Under the pieces are notes generated by a model. It did no database searches, was not told the origin of the DNA, and saw nothing but the letters and a program-made list of their open reading frames with translations. A stretch of 64,000 nt of DNA, taken from positions 62,001-126,000 of the forward strand of contig CAKZRQ010000030.1 of NCBI GenBank assembly GCA_937146645.1. The letters are read 5' to 3'. Below, piece by piece: positions 9,061 to 18,414 of this stretch (position 1 is the stretch's first letter; each line of letters begins with the position of its first letter). This DNA comes from an uncultured Cyclobacteriaceae bacterium (lineage in GTDB: Bacteria > Bacteroidota > Bacteroidia > Cytophagales > Cyclobacteriaceae). Made by a program: the position numbers and the translations under genes.

Positions 9061-9617
9061 AAACAGAGTTAAAAGAATCGAGACTCGTCGCTGGAAATGA
9101 GATTCATGGAGTAGTTTTAAAGAAACTGGATGAGCATGAAGACTATAGAGGTAGTTTCACGGAGATATTTAACCATAGATGGAATTTGGATTTAGATGCT
9201 GTGCAATGGAGTCTTGTCAAATCCAAGGCTAATGTTTACAGAGGAATGCACTTCCACAAGCGTCATGATGAGTATTTTTGTCTGATTCAGGGAGAATGTG
9301 AATTAGGTCTAAAAGATATGCGATCTGATTCACCCACCTACCTTGAGTGGTCAAAATACGAACTTCACGGGGAAGATTTAGCAGCACTTATTTTTCCACG
9401 AGGGTTGCTTCATGGCTGGTATTTTCATGTAGATTCTGTTCATGCTCAATCAGTTTCAGAATCTTATGTCGATTATGGAAAGGACGATAACTGGGGCGTA
9501 GTTTGGAATGACCCCGATATAGGTGTGCCTTGGTCATTTGATGACCCAATAGTATCTCACAGAGCGCAGGATTTTCCGGATTTGGACTCCTTTAAGAAAG
9601 CAATAGCGCCTTTTTAA
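9057..9617 (+). CDS. RmlC-like cupin, dTDP-4-dehydrorhamnose 3,5-epimerase family
   Basis: 186 residues with the RmlC cupin pattern: HGVVLKKLDEHEDYRGSFTE, then the histidine motif YRGMHFH (the family motif is RGLHYQ, with the catalytic base His), GECELGLKDMRSDSPTYLEW, and FPRGLLHGWY. The lysine normally found in the KLVRVVQG segment is not evident here (DEYFCLIQGE). It may therefore be a relative with another nucleotide-sugar substrate rather than a true rhamnose-pathway enzyme, and no other rml gene is in view. The start codon overlaps the stop of the HTTM gene as ATGA. The 3' end overlaps the convergent glycosyltransferase gene by 26 bases. Confidence 0.8.
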   Translation: MKTELKESRLVAGNEIHGVVLKKLDEHEDYRGSFTEIFNHRWNLDLDAVQWSLVKSKANVYRGMHFHKRHDEYFCLIQGECELGLKDMRSDSPTYLEWSKYELHGEDLAALIFPRGLLHGWYFHVDSVHAQSVSESYVDYGKDDNWGVVWNDPDIGVPWSFDDPIVSHRAQDFPDLDSFKKAIAPF

Positions 9618-10443
9618 TTTTTTTCCACACTTCGCTGGGAACTTGTGATGGTTTTCTGCCTTTAATCAGGATTGGATGATTGCGATGTAAAAAGTTGAAT
9701 CCTGACATCATTTCGTGAAGGGCCTCTTCTTTTTTCATTTGAAAAAGTAGCTTATCTCTCATGATTTCTTCCCATCGGATTAATTCTTCTTTTCTCTCTA
9801 ATGTGGACATTCCGGGATGATTCCCCCTCTTGAACCATAGCACCGTAGGTTCTAAACCGCAATATGTTCTACAGTCTTTCTGATTTATGAACTGCTCCCA
9901 CATGTAAATGTCAGTGAACTGCCCCGAAGGAGTAGTTCTCCACCCAAAAGGTAACTTTTTGTAATAAGCCAAGGTGTGTCCAGTGCAGGAGAGATACCAT
10001 GCAGGGGCATTCCAGGCATCAAGATTTTTTCTACCGTAAACCATACTTTCCATCCCTTCCAGCATGGTGTAATTTAAGGTGGAGGCGAAATCGTATTTTT
10101 CTAAATACAGGGCTAAGGTTTCCAAATGATGCGGCAGGTACAGATCGCGATCACAGAGATAGGCGATGTATTTCCCTCTGGCCTCATTCATCAGAAGTTT
10201 ATGCCTGTATTCTTCTCCTCTTCTGGGATGTTTTGGAAAATCGAAAAAGCGGATTCTTTGGTCCTGATGAGATAATTCATTAATGACCGAGCGAGTCATA
10301 TCGTTAACCCCATCCCCAATTACTAGGATTTCAAAATTTTGAACCGTCTGCCTTTGAATACTTCCAATAGAGTGGGGTAGAATTAATCCACGATCAATGG
10401 AAGTAGGTAATACAACGGAAAATAGAATGTCATCCTGACTCAT
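9592..10443 (-). CDS. Family 2 glycosyltransferase
   Basis: 283 residues with a GT-A fold start: FSVVLPTSIDRGLILPHSI, SIQRQTVQNFEILVIGDG, then an NEARGKYIAYLCDRDLYLP segment whose DRD is the likely metal/nucleotide-sugar DxD site near residue 98. There is no membrane helix, so it is a cytoplasmic enzyme that would add a sugar to a cell-surface glycan precursor. The acceptor cannot be told. Its ATG overlaps the stop of the upstream Gfo/Idh gene by four bases, indicating coupling. The C-terminal codons lie antisense to the end of the cupin gene. No terminator hairpin separates the two. Confidence 0.85.
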   Translation of the reverse strand: MSQDDILFSVVLPTSIDRGLILPHSIGSIQRQTVQNFEILVIGDGVNDMTRSVINELSHQDQRIRFFDFPKHPRRGEEYRHKLLMNEARGKYIAYLCDRDLYLPHHLETLALYLEKYDFASTLNYTMLEGMESMVYGRKNLDAWNAPAWYLSCTGHTLAYYKKLPFGWRTTPSGQFTDIYMWEQFINQKDCRTYCGLEPTVLWFKRGNHPGMSTLERKEELIRWEEIMRDKLLFQMKKEEALHEMMSGFNFLHRNHPILIKGRKPSQVPSEVWKKIKKALLLS

Positions 10444-11351
10444 TGATTGGCAAGAATTTTTAATTCATCTATTATCTGAATGACCCTTACGCCTTCTTCC
10501 AAGCTGGAAAGAGGTGCTTTACCTCCCCCAAGATATCCAACGAATGACTTCAGTTCGGCGAACAAAGGTGATTCTTTTGAGAATTGTCTTTTTTCGTAGT
10601 TGATGGAATCGGGTTTGGATCGATCATCCCCGTGATAAATTTCCACGAAATCTACCTTTTCATCCTTTAGGATAGCTACACCTTTTGAGAAATGTAGCCT
10701 AACCTCTCTTCGCTTATCAGCATATCGATTCGAAACCTCTAGGACGCATGGAATATCATCACCTAGAAGGGCGGTCATACCACGTTCTATCCCATTGTAT
10801 ATTTCCACTACAGCAGACTTTGGCTTTGGAAAATATCCTAGCATGCTGCTGGCAATAGTGATATCATGAGGGATTAAGGTCCAAACCGAATCCACATCAG
10901 ATCTAGGACTGGTCCAGTTACATCGGTTGGATTTGTAAAATTTTAGATCACCGAGTTCTCGGCTTTTTACCAACTCTTCAAGCAATTGGATACCTGAATG
11001 GTATTTCCAGTTATGCATAACAAAAATATCCTCTCGCCCCAGCGAAAGTAGGTTTTCCGCCTCCTCAGAATCACAGGTCAGAGGCTTTTCTACGAAAATT
11101 GGTACCTCATCTGAAATTAAATTTTTTAAAACCTCATAGTGGGTAATTGCCGGGGAAGAAATTATCCAACCTGAAGGACGGACGTCATCAGGTTTTTCAG
11201 GCCATGTAGCAGAAGCCCCCATAGAAATTGCCTTTGCGCGGTTAGATTCTGAAGGGTCAACGACGAAGACCTCTTGTTCTAGCAATAGCAAATCGCGGAG
11301 AATGTTTCTACCCCAGATTCCACAACCTGCTAATCCTATTTGATATTTCAT
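10440..11351 (-). CDS. Gfo/Idh/MocA-family NAD(P)-dependent oxidoreductase
   Basis: 303 residues with an N-terminal Rossmann fold (QIGLAGCGIWGRNILRDLL) and the family's EKP motif (VPIFVEKPLTCDSEEAENLL) near residue 95, which contributes to cofactor and substrate binding. Such enzymes oxidise or reduce sugars and often act in nucleotide-sugar modification. It sits between an amidohydrolase gene (four-base overlap) and a family 2 glycosyltransferase gene (four-base overlap), so a role in making a modified sugar is plausible but not shown. Confidence 0.85.
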   Translation of the reverse strand: MKYQIGLAGCGIWGRNILRDLLLLEQEVFVVDPSESNRAKAISMGASATWPEKPDDVRPSGWIISSPAITHYEVLKNLISDEVPIFVEKPLTCDSEEAENLLSLGREDIFVMHNWKYHSGIQLLEELVKSRELGDLKFYKSNRCNWTSPRSDVDSVWTLIPHDITIASSMLGYFPKPKSAVVEIYNGIERGMTALLGDDIPCVLEVSNRYADKRREVRLHFSKGVAILKDEKVDFVEIYHGDDRSKPDSINYEKRQFSKESPLFAELKSFVGYLGGGKAPLSSLEEGVRVIQIIDELKILANQ

Positions 11352-13054
11352 ATAGCCTTATAAACCACTTTGCCTGCTACTACAGTCATCTCCACTTGAG
11401 TGTCCAAAATATCATCTTCAGGTACCGTCATGATATCTTTATCGAAAACGGTAAAATCTGCTGCTTTTCCAATTTCTATGGATCCTTTGAATTCTTCTTC
11501 AAATTCAGCGAAAGCACCGTCTAGAGTAAAGGACTTTAAAGCTTGCTCCCTGGTCATTTTCTGATCACCCTCATAGCCTCCTTCGGGAAGTCGTTCTAGT
11601 GTTTTTCTGGTTACAGAAGCGTAAAAAGAAGGAATCGGATCCACCGGTTCCACGGGAGCATCTGTTCCATTACAAATTCTTCCTCCTGTCTGAAAGATTT
11701 TTTGCCAGACATAGGCGCCATCAATTACTCTCCTTCTACCGAGGCGGTCAATCGCCCAGGGTCTATCAGAGCTCAAGTGTATGGCTTGCATAGCTGCAAT
11801 GACTCCAAGTTCTCCAAATCTCGGAATATCATCGGGATGAAGGTGCTGAGCATGCTCGATCCTGAATCGGTGATCTGTGACCTCGGGGAATTTCTCGAAT
11901 GCCGATTCATATCTGTTTAAAACTTCCTGATTGGCCCGGTCACCTATGGCATGCGAGCAAACCTGGAAACCTAATTCAAGTGCTTTTTCCGAGACTTCAG
12001 TCACGATATCCATGGGTAAGGTTTCATGACCTCTGTGTCCTTTTTTATCCGAGTAATCTGCAAGAAGCCAGGCTCCCCATGGACCCAATGCCCCATCACA
12101 ATGAAGTTTTATGGAACGAACCGTGAGCATGTGATCAGCGCTATCGATCATCGGTCCTCTTTCATACCATGCTTCCATCACATCTGGCTGACGGCTGGAA
12201 ATCATAATATATTGTCGCACGGTGAGCCTTCCTTCGTCCTTGAATTTTTGAACAAGATCAATCACGTCCTGGCCAGAACCGGCATCATGAAAGGATGTGA
12301 TTCCTTTTTGATTCAGTTCTTCTAGAGCAAGTTCTAGGGCAGCTTCATCTCTTTCTGGAGTGTCATCTGGAACAATTCTTTCAACGAGGACCGAAGCCCT
12401 CTCTGTTAAAACACCGGTAGGATTACCCAACTCATCCACGATTATCTCACCGCCTTCTACTTCACCAGGTCTTTCTCCAGTAAGATTGGTGATACCTGCC
12501 ATTTCGAGAGCTTTATCATTCGCGAATGTGGCATGTCCTGATGCATGTCTGAGGAATACGGGATTATCGGGGGACACTTCGTTCAAAGGGTCATTTGTCT
12601 GAAATCCTTTGACAATTTTATCTGGTTTTTCGATCCACTTATCCTGATGCCAACCTCGACCCGTGATCCAATCCCCTGGCTCTGCTTTTTCTACGGCCTC
12701 AGCCACTTTTTCAACTAGCTCGTCATAGGTTTTGACGTACATCAGATCCAACTCTAATTTATTGTATCCGATACCCATCAAGTGAGCATGAGATTCGATA
12801 AACCCAGGCGTCATGGTTTTACCTCCCAGATCCATAACTTCTGTATGATCTCCTGTATGAGCCAGTACATCTTGGCTATCGCCCAAAGCCAAAATCATCC
12901 CGTCTTTGACGGCTACAGCCTCAACTTTAGGGTTCGATTCATCTACCGTGTAAATGACTCCATTGGTAAAAATTAAATCCGCTTCTTCTGGTTTCTCCGG
13001 AAAGCAGGAGCAGACCATTAAGCCTAATAGGCCGATCAAAGTGTACTTTTTCAT
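11348..13054 (-). CDS. Amidohydrolase (YtcJ-like, amidohydrolase 3 family), lipoprotein
   Basis: 568 residues. The N-terminus MKKYTLIGLLGLMVCSCFPEK is a lipoprotein signal, so the enzyme is probably anchored in the periplasm or outer membrane. The metal site is of the amidohydrolase type: GKTMTPGFIESHAHLMG (HxH), a later SHAIGDRANQE and FRIEHAQHLHPDD, and the C-terminal NGTDAPVEPVDP aspartate. YtcJ-like enzymes hydrolyse N-substituted amides or formamides. The actual substrate is unknown. It heads an operon with the oxidoreductase and glycosyltransferase downstream, with ATGA overlap, although a functional link with sugar chemistry is not evident. Confidence 0.88.
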   Translation of the reverse strand: MKKYTLIGLLGLMVCSCFPEKPEEADLIFTNGVIYTVDESNPKVEAVAVKDGMILALGDSQDVLAHTGDHTEVMDLGGKTMTPGFIESHAHLMGIGYNKLELDLMYVKTYDELVEKVAEAVEKAEPGDWITGRGWHQDKWIEKPDKIVKGFQTNDPLNEVSPDNPVFLRHASGHATFANDKALEMAGITNLTGERPGEVEGGEIIVDELGNPTGVLTERASVLVERIVPDDTPERDEAALELALEELNQKGITSFHDAGSGQDVIDLVQKFKDEGRLTVRQYIMISSRQPDVMEAWYERGPMIDSADHMLTVRSIKLHCDGALGPWGAWLLADYSDKKGHRGHETLPMDIVTEVSEKALELGFQVCSHAIGDRANQEVLNRYESAFEKFPEVTDHRFRIEHAQHLHPDDIPRFGELGVIAAMQAIHLSSDRPWAIDRLGRRRVIDGAYVWQKIFQTGGRICNGTDAPVEPVDPIPSFYASVTRKTLERLPEGGYEGDQKMTREQALKSFTLDGAFAEFEEEFKGSIEIGKAADFTVFDKDIMTVPEDDILDTQVEMTVVAGKVVYKAI

Positions 13055-13119
13055 GACTGGGTTTGGTTGATCGGATATAAGCTAAAGCCTTTTTGGCTAA
13101 CTGCAAAATCTATTGAATC

Positions 13120-15201
13120 TCATCGAATCCAAACCTTTCGGGAAGTTCGAAATTCATTTTCAACTTTCAGTTGAATGATATAGAGCCCTGGGGGTAAAAA
13201 TCCTGCCTGAATTTCGAATTCAAGATTAGCTGGAATAGCAAAACCATCGAGAAGTACTTGTCCCATGGCGCTGATCAATCGGCCTGTGGCTTCCCGATTA
13301 CTCAAAATTTTGATCGGACCTGAAGTTGGGTTAGGATAAACCTTCAACAAAAACTCTCGATCGCCTGGAGGAATATCCCCTGAGCTTTCTAAAAAAATGA
13401 GGCCACCACCGGTTGAGCCCAAAATCAAGTGCGGAGCATCATCGAATAAAGCCGGCAAAACTGAAGGTACATTTTCTCGACCCAATCTGGTTTGAAAAGA
13501 TTCCATCCCAGCTTCTACCTGGATGGTCTCCCGTTGGCTGGATTCCATGAAATTCTCGATTCTTTGAAGCACTCCAAGCTGGTCGACTGCAAAAAGGTTA
13601 GGGTTTTCTGACGCTTCCACAGCCACAAAGAGATTTCTATTGGCAGGATTATCAACAAACCCCAGAAAATTCTGCTCCACTAACTCAGCGCTTGAGTTGG
13701 TGAAATCTACCTTGTATAAGTCTAGGCTCCCGTTTTGAGCGGCCACCAGCAGATAATCTTCATTTTGAAAGCTAAAAAACTGAAGGTAATCACCTCGATT
13801 GGCGGAGTATCCAGAAAAACTGATTTCCTGATAATCAGACCCTGATTTTTCAAAAATTCGCTGAAAAGGGATATTATTTTCGAATCGGATTCCCGTTGCG
13901 ATTCTGTGATTTTCTCCAGCTTGATCCATGTACTCCAGATACTGAGCATCCACCAACCCGAGAGCTAGAAAATCATCATTAGAATCTTCCAAGAGGGTGA
14001 ATTCATCATTGGAAAAGCTAAATGTAGCAAGCTTGGATAGCGTACCATTTTCAGTGACTGAATTATAAGCTAGCCAAAGATTTCCTGCCGACTTATTGCC
14101 CTGAAAAAAAGGCTTTGAATTCTCTCCAAAATCCAAAATATCCTTCTGCAAAGTTGGGGTAGCCTGAGAAGAATTAGGACCAAGTCGAAACACAGATTCT
14201 TCAAAATCAATATCAAAATTGAAGGAAGATTCATTGGTATTCAAACTGATGATTAGATCATTCTCAATGCTCTCACCTACGTGATATCGGGGAAACTCGG
14301 GTAAAGCCCCAAAGCCCGGTAGTTCATTGCTAAATGAATTAAATATGGGTTGATCCTCCCTGCCTTGATTCGGTAAAAAATAGAGGATGTCACATTCATC
14401 TCTTCCTAAAACCAGATCGCTAATTCCATCTCCATCATAATCTTCATAAAGGATGGAATGTCCTCCTGCATGGAGAATTCTGGCATTTGGATGTGTTCTT
14501 AAATCTGGATCTATAGGAATGCCATTACAGGTGGTGTCAAAGCTGAAATCATCACATCCGCAGAAGACAAAATTCCCCCAAAACACCTCAGGAAATTCAA
14601 AGCCATCAATATCTGGTGATCCTGTTCGTTCAACACTCGTGTTTTTATAAAATTCCAGATAATCACCGGAGGCAAAGTTGAAAATGACCAAGTCCAAATC
14701 TCCGTCACCGTCTAAATCTCTTAGCAAGGGTGTATCCAGATTATTCGCTTGAATATTTGGGCCAGTATCGAGTCGTAAGACATCTCTGGCTAATTCGAAG
14801 GAAGGAAAGTTTCCGCTTGAGGTATTTTCATATGCTTTAATACCAAGAGCCGTAGAGGTAAACAGATCCTTTTTCCCATCTCCATCAAAATCTTCTACCG
14901 CCAGAAAGCCATTGATATCTTCAGGAAAGTAATAGCTGATTTCAGGTAGAAAAGTGAAGGTATCACCATCTACTGCATAGGCCTGAAGCTGCCGTGAATT
15001 AATATCCCAAATCAGCCACTCTTCATTGCCATCACCATTTAGGTCAATGGTATGGATTTGGGCCGAGTTTATTCCTCCGGAAAACGGGTTGGTCAAAACC
15101 TCACCATTTTGCCTGATTGAAACTCCTTGAGCATGCCGATAGGAGCTTTGGCCGAAACAGGCCAAAGGAAAAATCAGAAGTGCTAAAAGGAGTGATCGCA
15201 T
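13120..15201 (-). CDS. Secreted FG-GAP/VCBS-repeat protein with type 9 secretion sorting tail
   Basis: I place the start at the ATG at 15201 because it begins a good signal peptide (MRSLLLALLIFPLACFG, then QSS). A longer frame to 15255 adds 18 residues before it. About 693 residues. The first half carries calcium-binding repeats of the FG-GAP/VCBS type: DLNGDGNEEWLIWD, DFDGDGKKDLFTS, DLDGDGDLDLVIFN and DYDGDGISDLVLG. The last 75 residues or so form a T9SS type A sorting domain (LKVYPNPTSGPIKIL through GLYIIQLKVENEF), so the protein should be secreted or surface-attached via the type 9 system. The function is unknown. It is divergent from murF across a 91-base gap. Confidence 0.88.
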   Translation of the reverse strand: MRSLLLALLIFPLACFGQSSYRHAQGVSIRQNGEVLTNPFSGGINSAQIHTIDLNGDGNEEWLIWDINSRQLQAYAVDGDTFTFLPEISYYFPEDINGFLAVEDFDGDGKKDLFTSTALGIKAYENTSSGNFPSFELARDVLRLDTGPNIQANNLDTPLLRDLDGDGDLDLVIFNFASGDYLEFYKNTSVERTGSPDIDGFEFPEVFWGNFVFCGCDDFSFDTTCNGIPIDPDLRTHPNARILHAGGHSILYEDYDGDGISDLVLGRDECDILYFLPNQGREDQPIFNSFSNELPGFGALPEFPRYHVGESIENDLIISLNTNESSFNFDIDFEESVFRLGPNSSQATPTLQKDILDFGENSKPFFQGNKSAGNLWLAYNSVTENGTLSKLATFSFSNDEFTLLEDSNDDFLALGLVDAQYLEYMDQAGENHRIATGIRFENNIPFQRIFEKSGSDYQEISFSGYSANRGDYLQFFSFQNEDYLLVAAQNGSLDLYKVDFTNSSAELVEQNFLGFVDNPANRNLFVAVEASENPNLFAVDQLGVLQRIENFMESSQRETIQVEAGMESFQTRLGRENVPSVLPALFDDAPHLILGSTGGGLIFLESSGDIPPGDREFLLKVYPNPTSGPIKILSNREATGRLISAMGQVLLDGFAIPANLEFEIQAGFLPPGLYIIQLKVENEFRTSRKVWIR

Positions 15202-15292
15202 GAGATTCAATTCTCTGAACAAATAATTACGAATGAAGGAACTCAAAGATGCCATTCATTCCTTTATTTTAGGAGTAAATCTACGGCATAGC

Positions 15293-16588
15293 ATGAATGT
15301 TTCCATTTTATACCAGCTTTATCTGAAAAGCTCGGGGGTAAGTACTGATACCAGAAGAATCCAGAAAGGAAATCTCTTTTTTGCCCTAAAGGGGCCAAAT
15401 TTTAATGCAAATGAATTCGCAGAAAAGGCCCTGGAGATGGGAGCATCAACTGTGGTAATTGATGATCCAAAATATTTCAAGGAGGATGATGACAGGTATT
15501 TTATCGCAGAGGATGCTTTGCACATGCTTCAAAAATTAGCTAACCACCATAGAAAGCAACTTGAAATTCCAATTATTGGGCTGACAGGGTCAAATGGGAA
15601 AACAACCTCAAAAGAGCTCCTGCATGCTGTTTTGAGTCAGAAGTATAAAACTGCAGCCACGGTTGGCAATCTCAATAATCATATTGGTGTGCCGCTCACT
15701 CTCCTGGAGATTTCGGCGGATCATGAGATGGCTATCGTGGAGATGGGTGCGAATAAGCAAGGAGACATTCAGGAGCTTTGTGAAATCGCAGAGCCCACGC
15801 ATGGGTTTATTACCAACATTGGCAAGGCACATCTCGAAGGGATGGGAGGTCCTGAGGGAGTACTGAAAACGAAGACTGAGCTTTACCAGCATCTTCGGGC
15901 CACAAAGGGGACCGTCTTTATAAATTCTGAAGACCCGATTCTCTCCAATATGATCAAGCGATTTGAGAATCCGGTGCTTTATCCTGCCAAAGGCGATTTC
16001 TGTGAGGTGGATTTCATTGCTGCCAATCCATTTGTCAAGTTCAGGGTGGAAGGGTCGAATGAGGAAAATCTGAGTTCCCTGATCGGTGGCTATAATTTTG
16101 GAAATATCGCCATTGCTCTGACTATTGGGAAGTTTTTTGAAGTGCCCATGGACCTGGCGGTCAAAGCTGTGATCGATTACAAACCTGAGAATATGCGTTC
16201 CCAGCTAATCCAAAAAAGATCCAATCTTATCATCTTGGACGCCTACAATGCCAATCCTTCTTCCATGGAGGGTGCGATTCGAACTTTTGGTGGGATGACC
16301 GGTAAAAGCCATAAAATGATCATCCTTGGTGATATGTTTGAGATGGGTGATCATGCCGAAGAAGAGCATAGGAAGCTGGGAGAGATAGTTTCGGAGTATG
16401 AAATCGATAAAGTCTGCTTCACCGGTCAGTTAGTTGTATCGGCACTCGAAAAGGCTCCAAGCGCTCTTTATTTTCCTGACCCATTTTCGCTCCGAAACTG
16501 GTTGGAAGACAGCAAACTTGAGGATTACTTGATACTGATTAAAGGTAGCCGTGGGATGAAACTGGAGACCCTCGTTGATTTTATCTAA
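15293..16588 (+). CDS. murF: MurF, UDP-MurNAc-tripeptide--D-alanyl-D-alanine ligase
   Basis: Adds D-Ala-D-Ala to the UDP-MurNAc-tripeptide in cytoplasmic peptidoglycan synthesis. Visible motifs are the N-terminal STDTRRIQKGNLFFALKG, the ATP-binding loop GLTGSNGKTTSKE, the AIVEMGANKQGDI segment, and the C-terminal ligase motif LDAYNANPSSMEGAI. The ATG at 15293 gives 431 residues. An upstream in-frame ATG at 15233 would add 20 residues that resemble no part of the family and would lie close to the divergent gene's start. No other mur gene is adjacent, so it is not part of a dcw cluster here. Confidence 0.95.
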   Translation: MNVSILYQLYLKSSGVSTDTRRIQKGNLFFALKGPNFNANEFAEKALEMGASTVVIDDPKYFKEDDDRYFIAEDALHMLQKLANHHRKQLEIPIIGLTGSNGKTTSKELLHAVLSQKYKTAATVGNLNNHIGVPLTLLEISADHEMAIVEMGANKQGDIQELCEIAEPTHGFITNIGKAHLEGMGGPEGVLKTKTELYQHLRATKGTVFINSEDPILSNMIKRFENPVLYPAKGDFCEVDFIAANPFVKFRVEGSNEENLSSLIGGYNFGNIAIALTIGKFFEVPMDLAVKAVIDYKPENMRSQLIQKRSNLIILDAYNANPSSMEGAIRTFGGMTGKSHKMIILGDMFEMGDHAEEEHRKLGEIVSEYEIDKVCFTGQLVVSALEKAPSALYFPDPFSLRNWLEDSKLEDYLILIKGSRGMKLETLVDFI

Positions 16589-16638
16589 ACCTCTGAATAA
16601 ATCCACTGTTAATCATACACACAAACCATTCCCCAACC

Positions 16639-17316
16639 ATGAGACCTTACTATAAATTCCTTTCTGCTCTTGCTGAGAATAACCATCGCGAATGGATGCT
16701 GGCCAATAAAAAATGGTACGATGAGACGAGAGCAGAATTTTTGGAGGATGTAGAATATTTGATAAAAGGACTAAGTGAGTTCGTTCCGGGAATGGATGTC
16801 TTCAAGCCAAAGGATTGTGTCTTTAGAATCAATAGGGATGTCAGGTTTTCAAAAAATAAGGACCCTTATAAGACGAACTTCTCTGCCTATTTTTCTCCAA
16901 AAGGGAAAAAGTCTCCCGGCCCTGGATACTACATAAGCATCAAACCAGAGAATACTGTAGTAGGTGGTGGGATTTGGATGCCCGAAGCGGAAAATCTAAA
17001 GAAAATCAGAAGAGAAATTGACTATAGTGGTGCCGAGCTGGAAGCCATTGAAAATGATCCTGATTTCAAAAAATACTTTGGTCAGATCAATGGAGAAAGG
17101 TTGAAAACTTCACCCAGAGACTACGAAAAGGATCATCCCTATATCGATTACTTGAGGCTTAAAAGCTTTACTGCATTTACGAAGCTCGAGGATAAGGATG
17201 TGGCTAATGGAGCCTACCTGAATAAGGCACTAGATGCATATAGAAAGATGCTTCCATTCAATAACTTTTTGGCACAAGCCATAGAGGATGTGGAGGATGG
17301 ATCTGGAATCCTTTAA
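16639..17316 (+). CDS. DUF2461 domain protein
   Basis: 225 residues matching the DUF2461 (TIGR02453) family: an opening FLSALAENNHREWMLANKKWYDE, then FRINRDVRFSKNKDPYKTNF and SAYFSPKGKKSPGPGYYISI, then GGGIWMPEAENLKKIRREID. The family is widespread and without an established biochemical role. It is soluble with no export signal. It follows murF by 50 bases on the same strand. Its stop overlaps the last codon of the convergent HAD phosphatase gene by four bases, with no terminator between. Confidence 0.88.
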   Translation: MRPYYKFLSALAENNHREWMLANKKWYDETRAEFLEDVEYLIKGLSEFVPGMDVFKPKDCVFRINRDVRFSKNKDPYKTNFSAYFSPKGKKSPGPGYYISIKPENTVVGGGIWMPEAENLKKIRREIDYSGAELEAIENDPDFKKYFGQINGERLKTSPRDYEKDHPYIDYLRLKSFTAFTKLEDKDVANGAYLNKALDAYRKMLPFNNFLAQAIEDVEDGSGIL

Positions 17317-18131
17317 ATAATTTGATCCAGATACTTTTCAATGCTCAGCGCTACTCCATCTTCTTTATGATGGAGTGTATAATCATTGGCAACCATCTTT
17401 AATTCAGGGCGAGCATTGGCCACTGCCACACCCATTCCAACTGCTTGAATAAGATCGATGTCATTGTAATTATCCCCGAAAGCAATGACCTCCTGCATGG
17501 AAAAGTCATAGCATTTCTCCAGAATTAATCTTAGCGCTGTGGCCTTGGAAATACTCTTCGGGGCAATTTCGATATAGGTTTGTTTAGAGCGATAGAGATG
17601 GAGCTCTTTAGAAAAAAGTAGGTGTAGCTCTCCGAAGAGCCATGAAATCTCCTGACTATCTCCCATGGTCATTACTTTATGAGCACCTGTGTCGCTTTCG
17701 CTCCAAAGCTTCAAAACTTCCTCTGTGGACATCCAAATAGGTTCAGCCTTGGTGTTAATAATCTCTCGTTTCGACCAATAGTCCTCCTTTGGCTCATACC
17801 AATCATCTCCATGGTAAAGACTTATATGAAGACTGGTTTTTGAGACAAATTGGAAGATTTTTTCTACCAGCCCAAGTGGAATAGTTGTACTCTGAAGGGT
17901 TTCGCCATTTGCATTTTGGACCAATCCTCCGTTATAGGAGATAAGAGGATTGTTTTCGCGGCCTAAATCACGAAGCAGATGGTTCATGGCTTTGGGCATG
18001 CGTGAGCTGGCCAAAATAACTGGGAAATCTTCTGGAAGTTTGGAGATAACCCTTTTTAATCGATCGGAAAGATCACGCTCTGAGTTGAGGAGGGTTCCGT
18101 CAATGTCAGAGCATACTGCCTTGTATTTCAT
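17313..18131 (-). CDS. Cof-type HAD-superfamily hydrolase
   Basis: 272 residues. Motif I is CSDIDGTLLNSERD (nucleophile Asp and acid/base Asp near residues 9-11). Motif IV is FGDNYNDIDLIQAVGMGVAVANARPELK, and a type IIB (Cof) cap lies between. These are cytoplasmic phosphatases of sugar phosphates, nucleotides or flavin/PLP precursors. The substrate cannot be told. It is coupled to the upstream small membrane-protein gene by a TAATG stop-start overlap at 18131. Confidence 0.9.
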   Translation of the reverse strand: MKYKAVCSDIDGTLLNSERDLSDRLKRVISKLPEDFPVILASSRMPKAMNHLLRDLGRENNPLISYNGGLVQNANGETLQSTTIPLGLVEKIFQFVSKTSLHISLYHGDDWYEPKEDYWSKREIINTKAEPIWMSTEEVLKLWSESDTGAHKVMTMGDSQEISWLFGELHLLFSKELHLYRSKQTYIEIAPKSISKATALRLILEKCYDFSMQEVIAFGDNYNDIDLIQAVGMGVAVANARPELKMVANDYTLHHKEDGVALSIEKYLDQII

Positions 18132-18403
18132 TAATTAAAATCAGACCAATCTATCTCATCTGCAAAGTTTGCAAAGACACCAAAGCCAATGATTGAAATA
18201 ATGATAATCGCGATCGCAAAGCCAATCAGTTTGACGATTAATTCTGACTTCGCCCAGTTTGATTTGCTTTCTTCCGTATTGGAATCTACCGACCAAACGA
18301 TGAGCATAATGAAGCCAATGACAGGTATTTTAGTAACTAATACTGAGATTACCCAATCTCCGAGTGAGAGTGGTTTTTTCTGAAACTCTGGTGGAATATT
18401 CAT
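18131..18403 (-). CDS. Small two-helix membrane protein, unknown
   Basis: 90 residues with two hydrophobic helices (about 17-40, ISVLVTKIPVIGFIMLIVWS, and about 58-78, IGFAIAIIIISIIGFGVFANF) joined by a short charged loop. The first helix region, LGDWVISVLVTKIPVIGFIMLIVWSVD, is seen in many small Bacteroidota membrane proteins next to unrelated genes. I recognise no function. Its stop overlaps the HAD gene start by one base. Confidence 0.7.
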   Translation of the reverse strand: MNIPPEFQKKPLSLGDWVISVLVTKIPVIGFIMLIVWSVDSNTEESKSNWAKSELIVKLIGFAIAIIIISIIGFGVFANFADEIDWSDFN

Positions 18404-18414
18404 AACGTTGGGGA

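Noticed and set aside
9057-11351. Complete surface-polysaccharide or rhamnose locus
   Set aside because: Only a cupin, one glycosyltransferase and one oxidoreductase are present; no flippase, polymerase or other rml genes.
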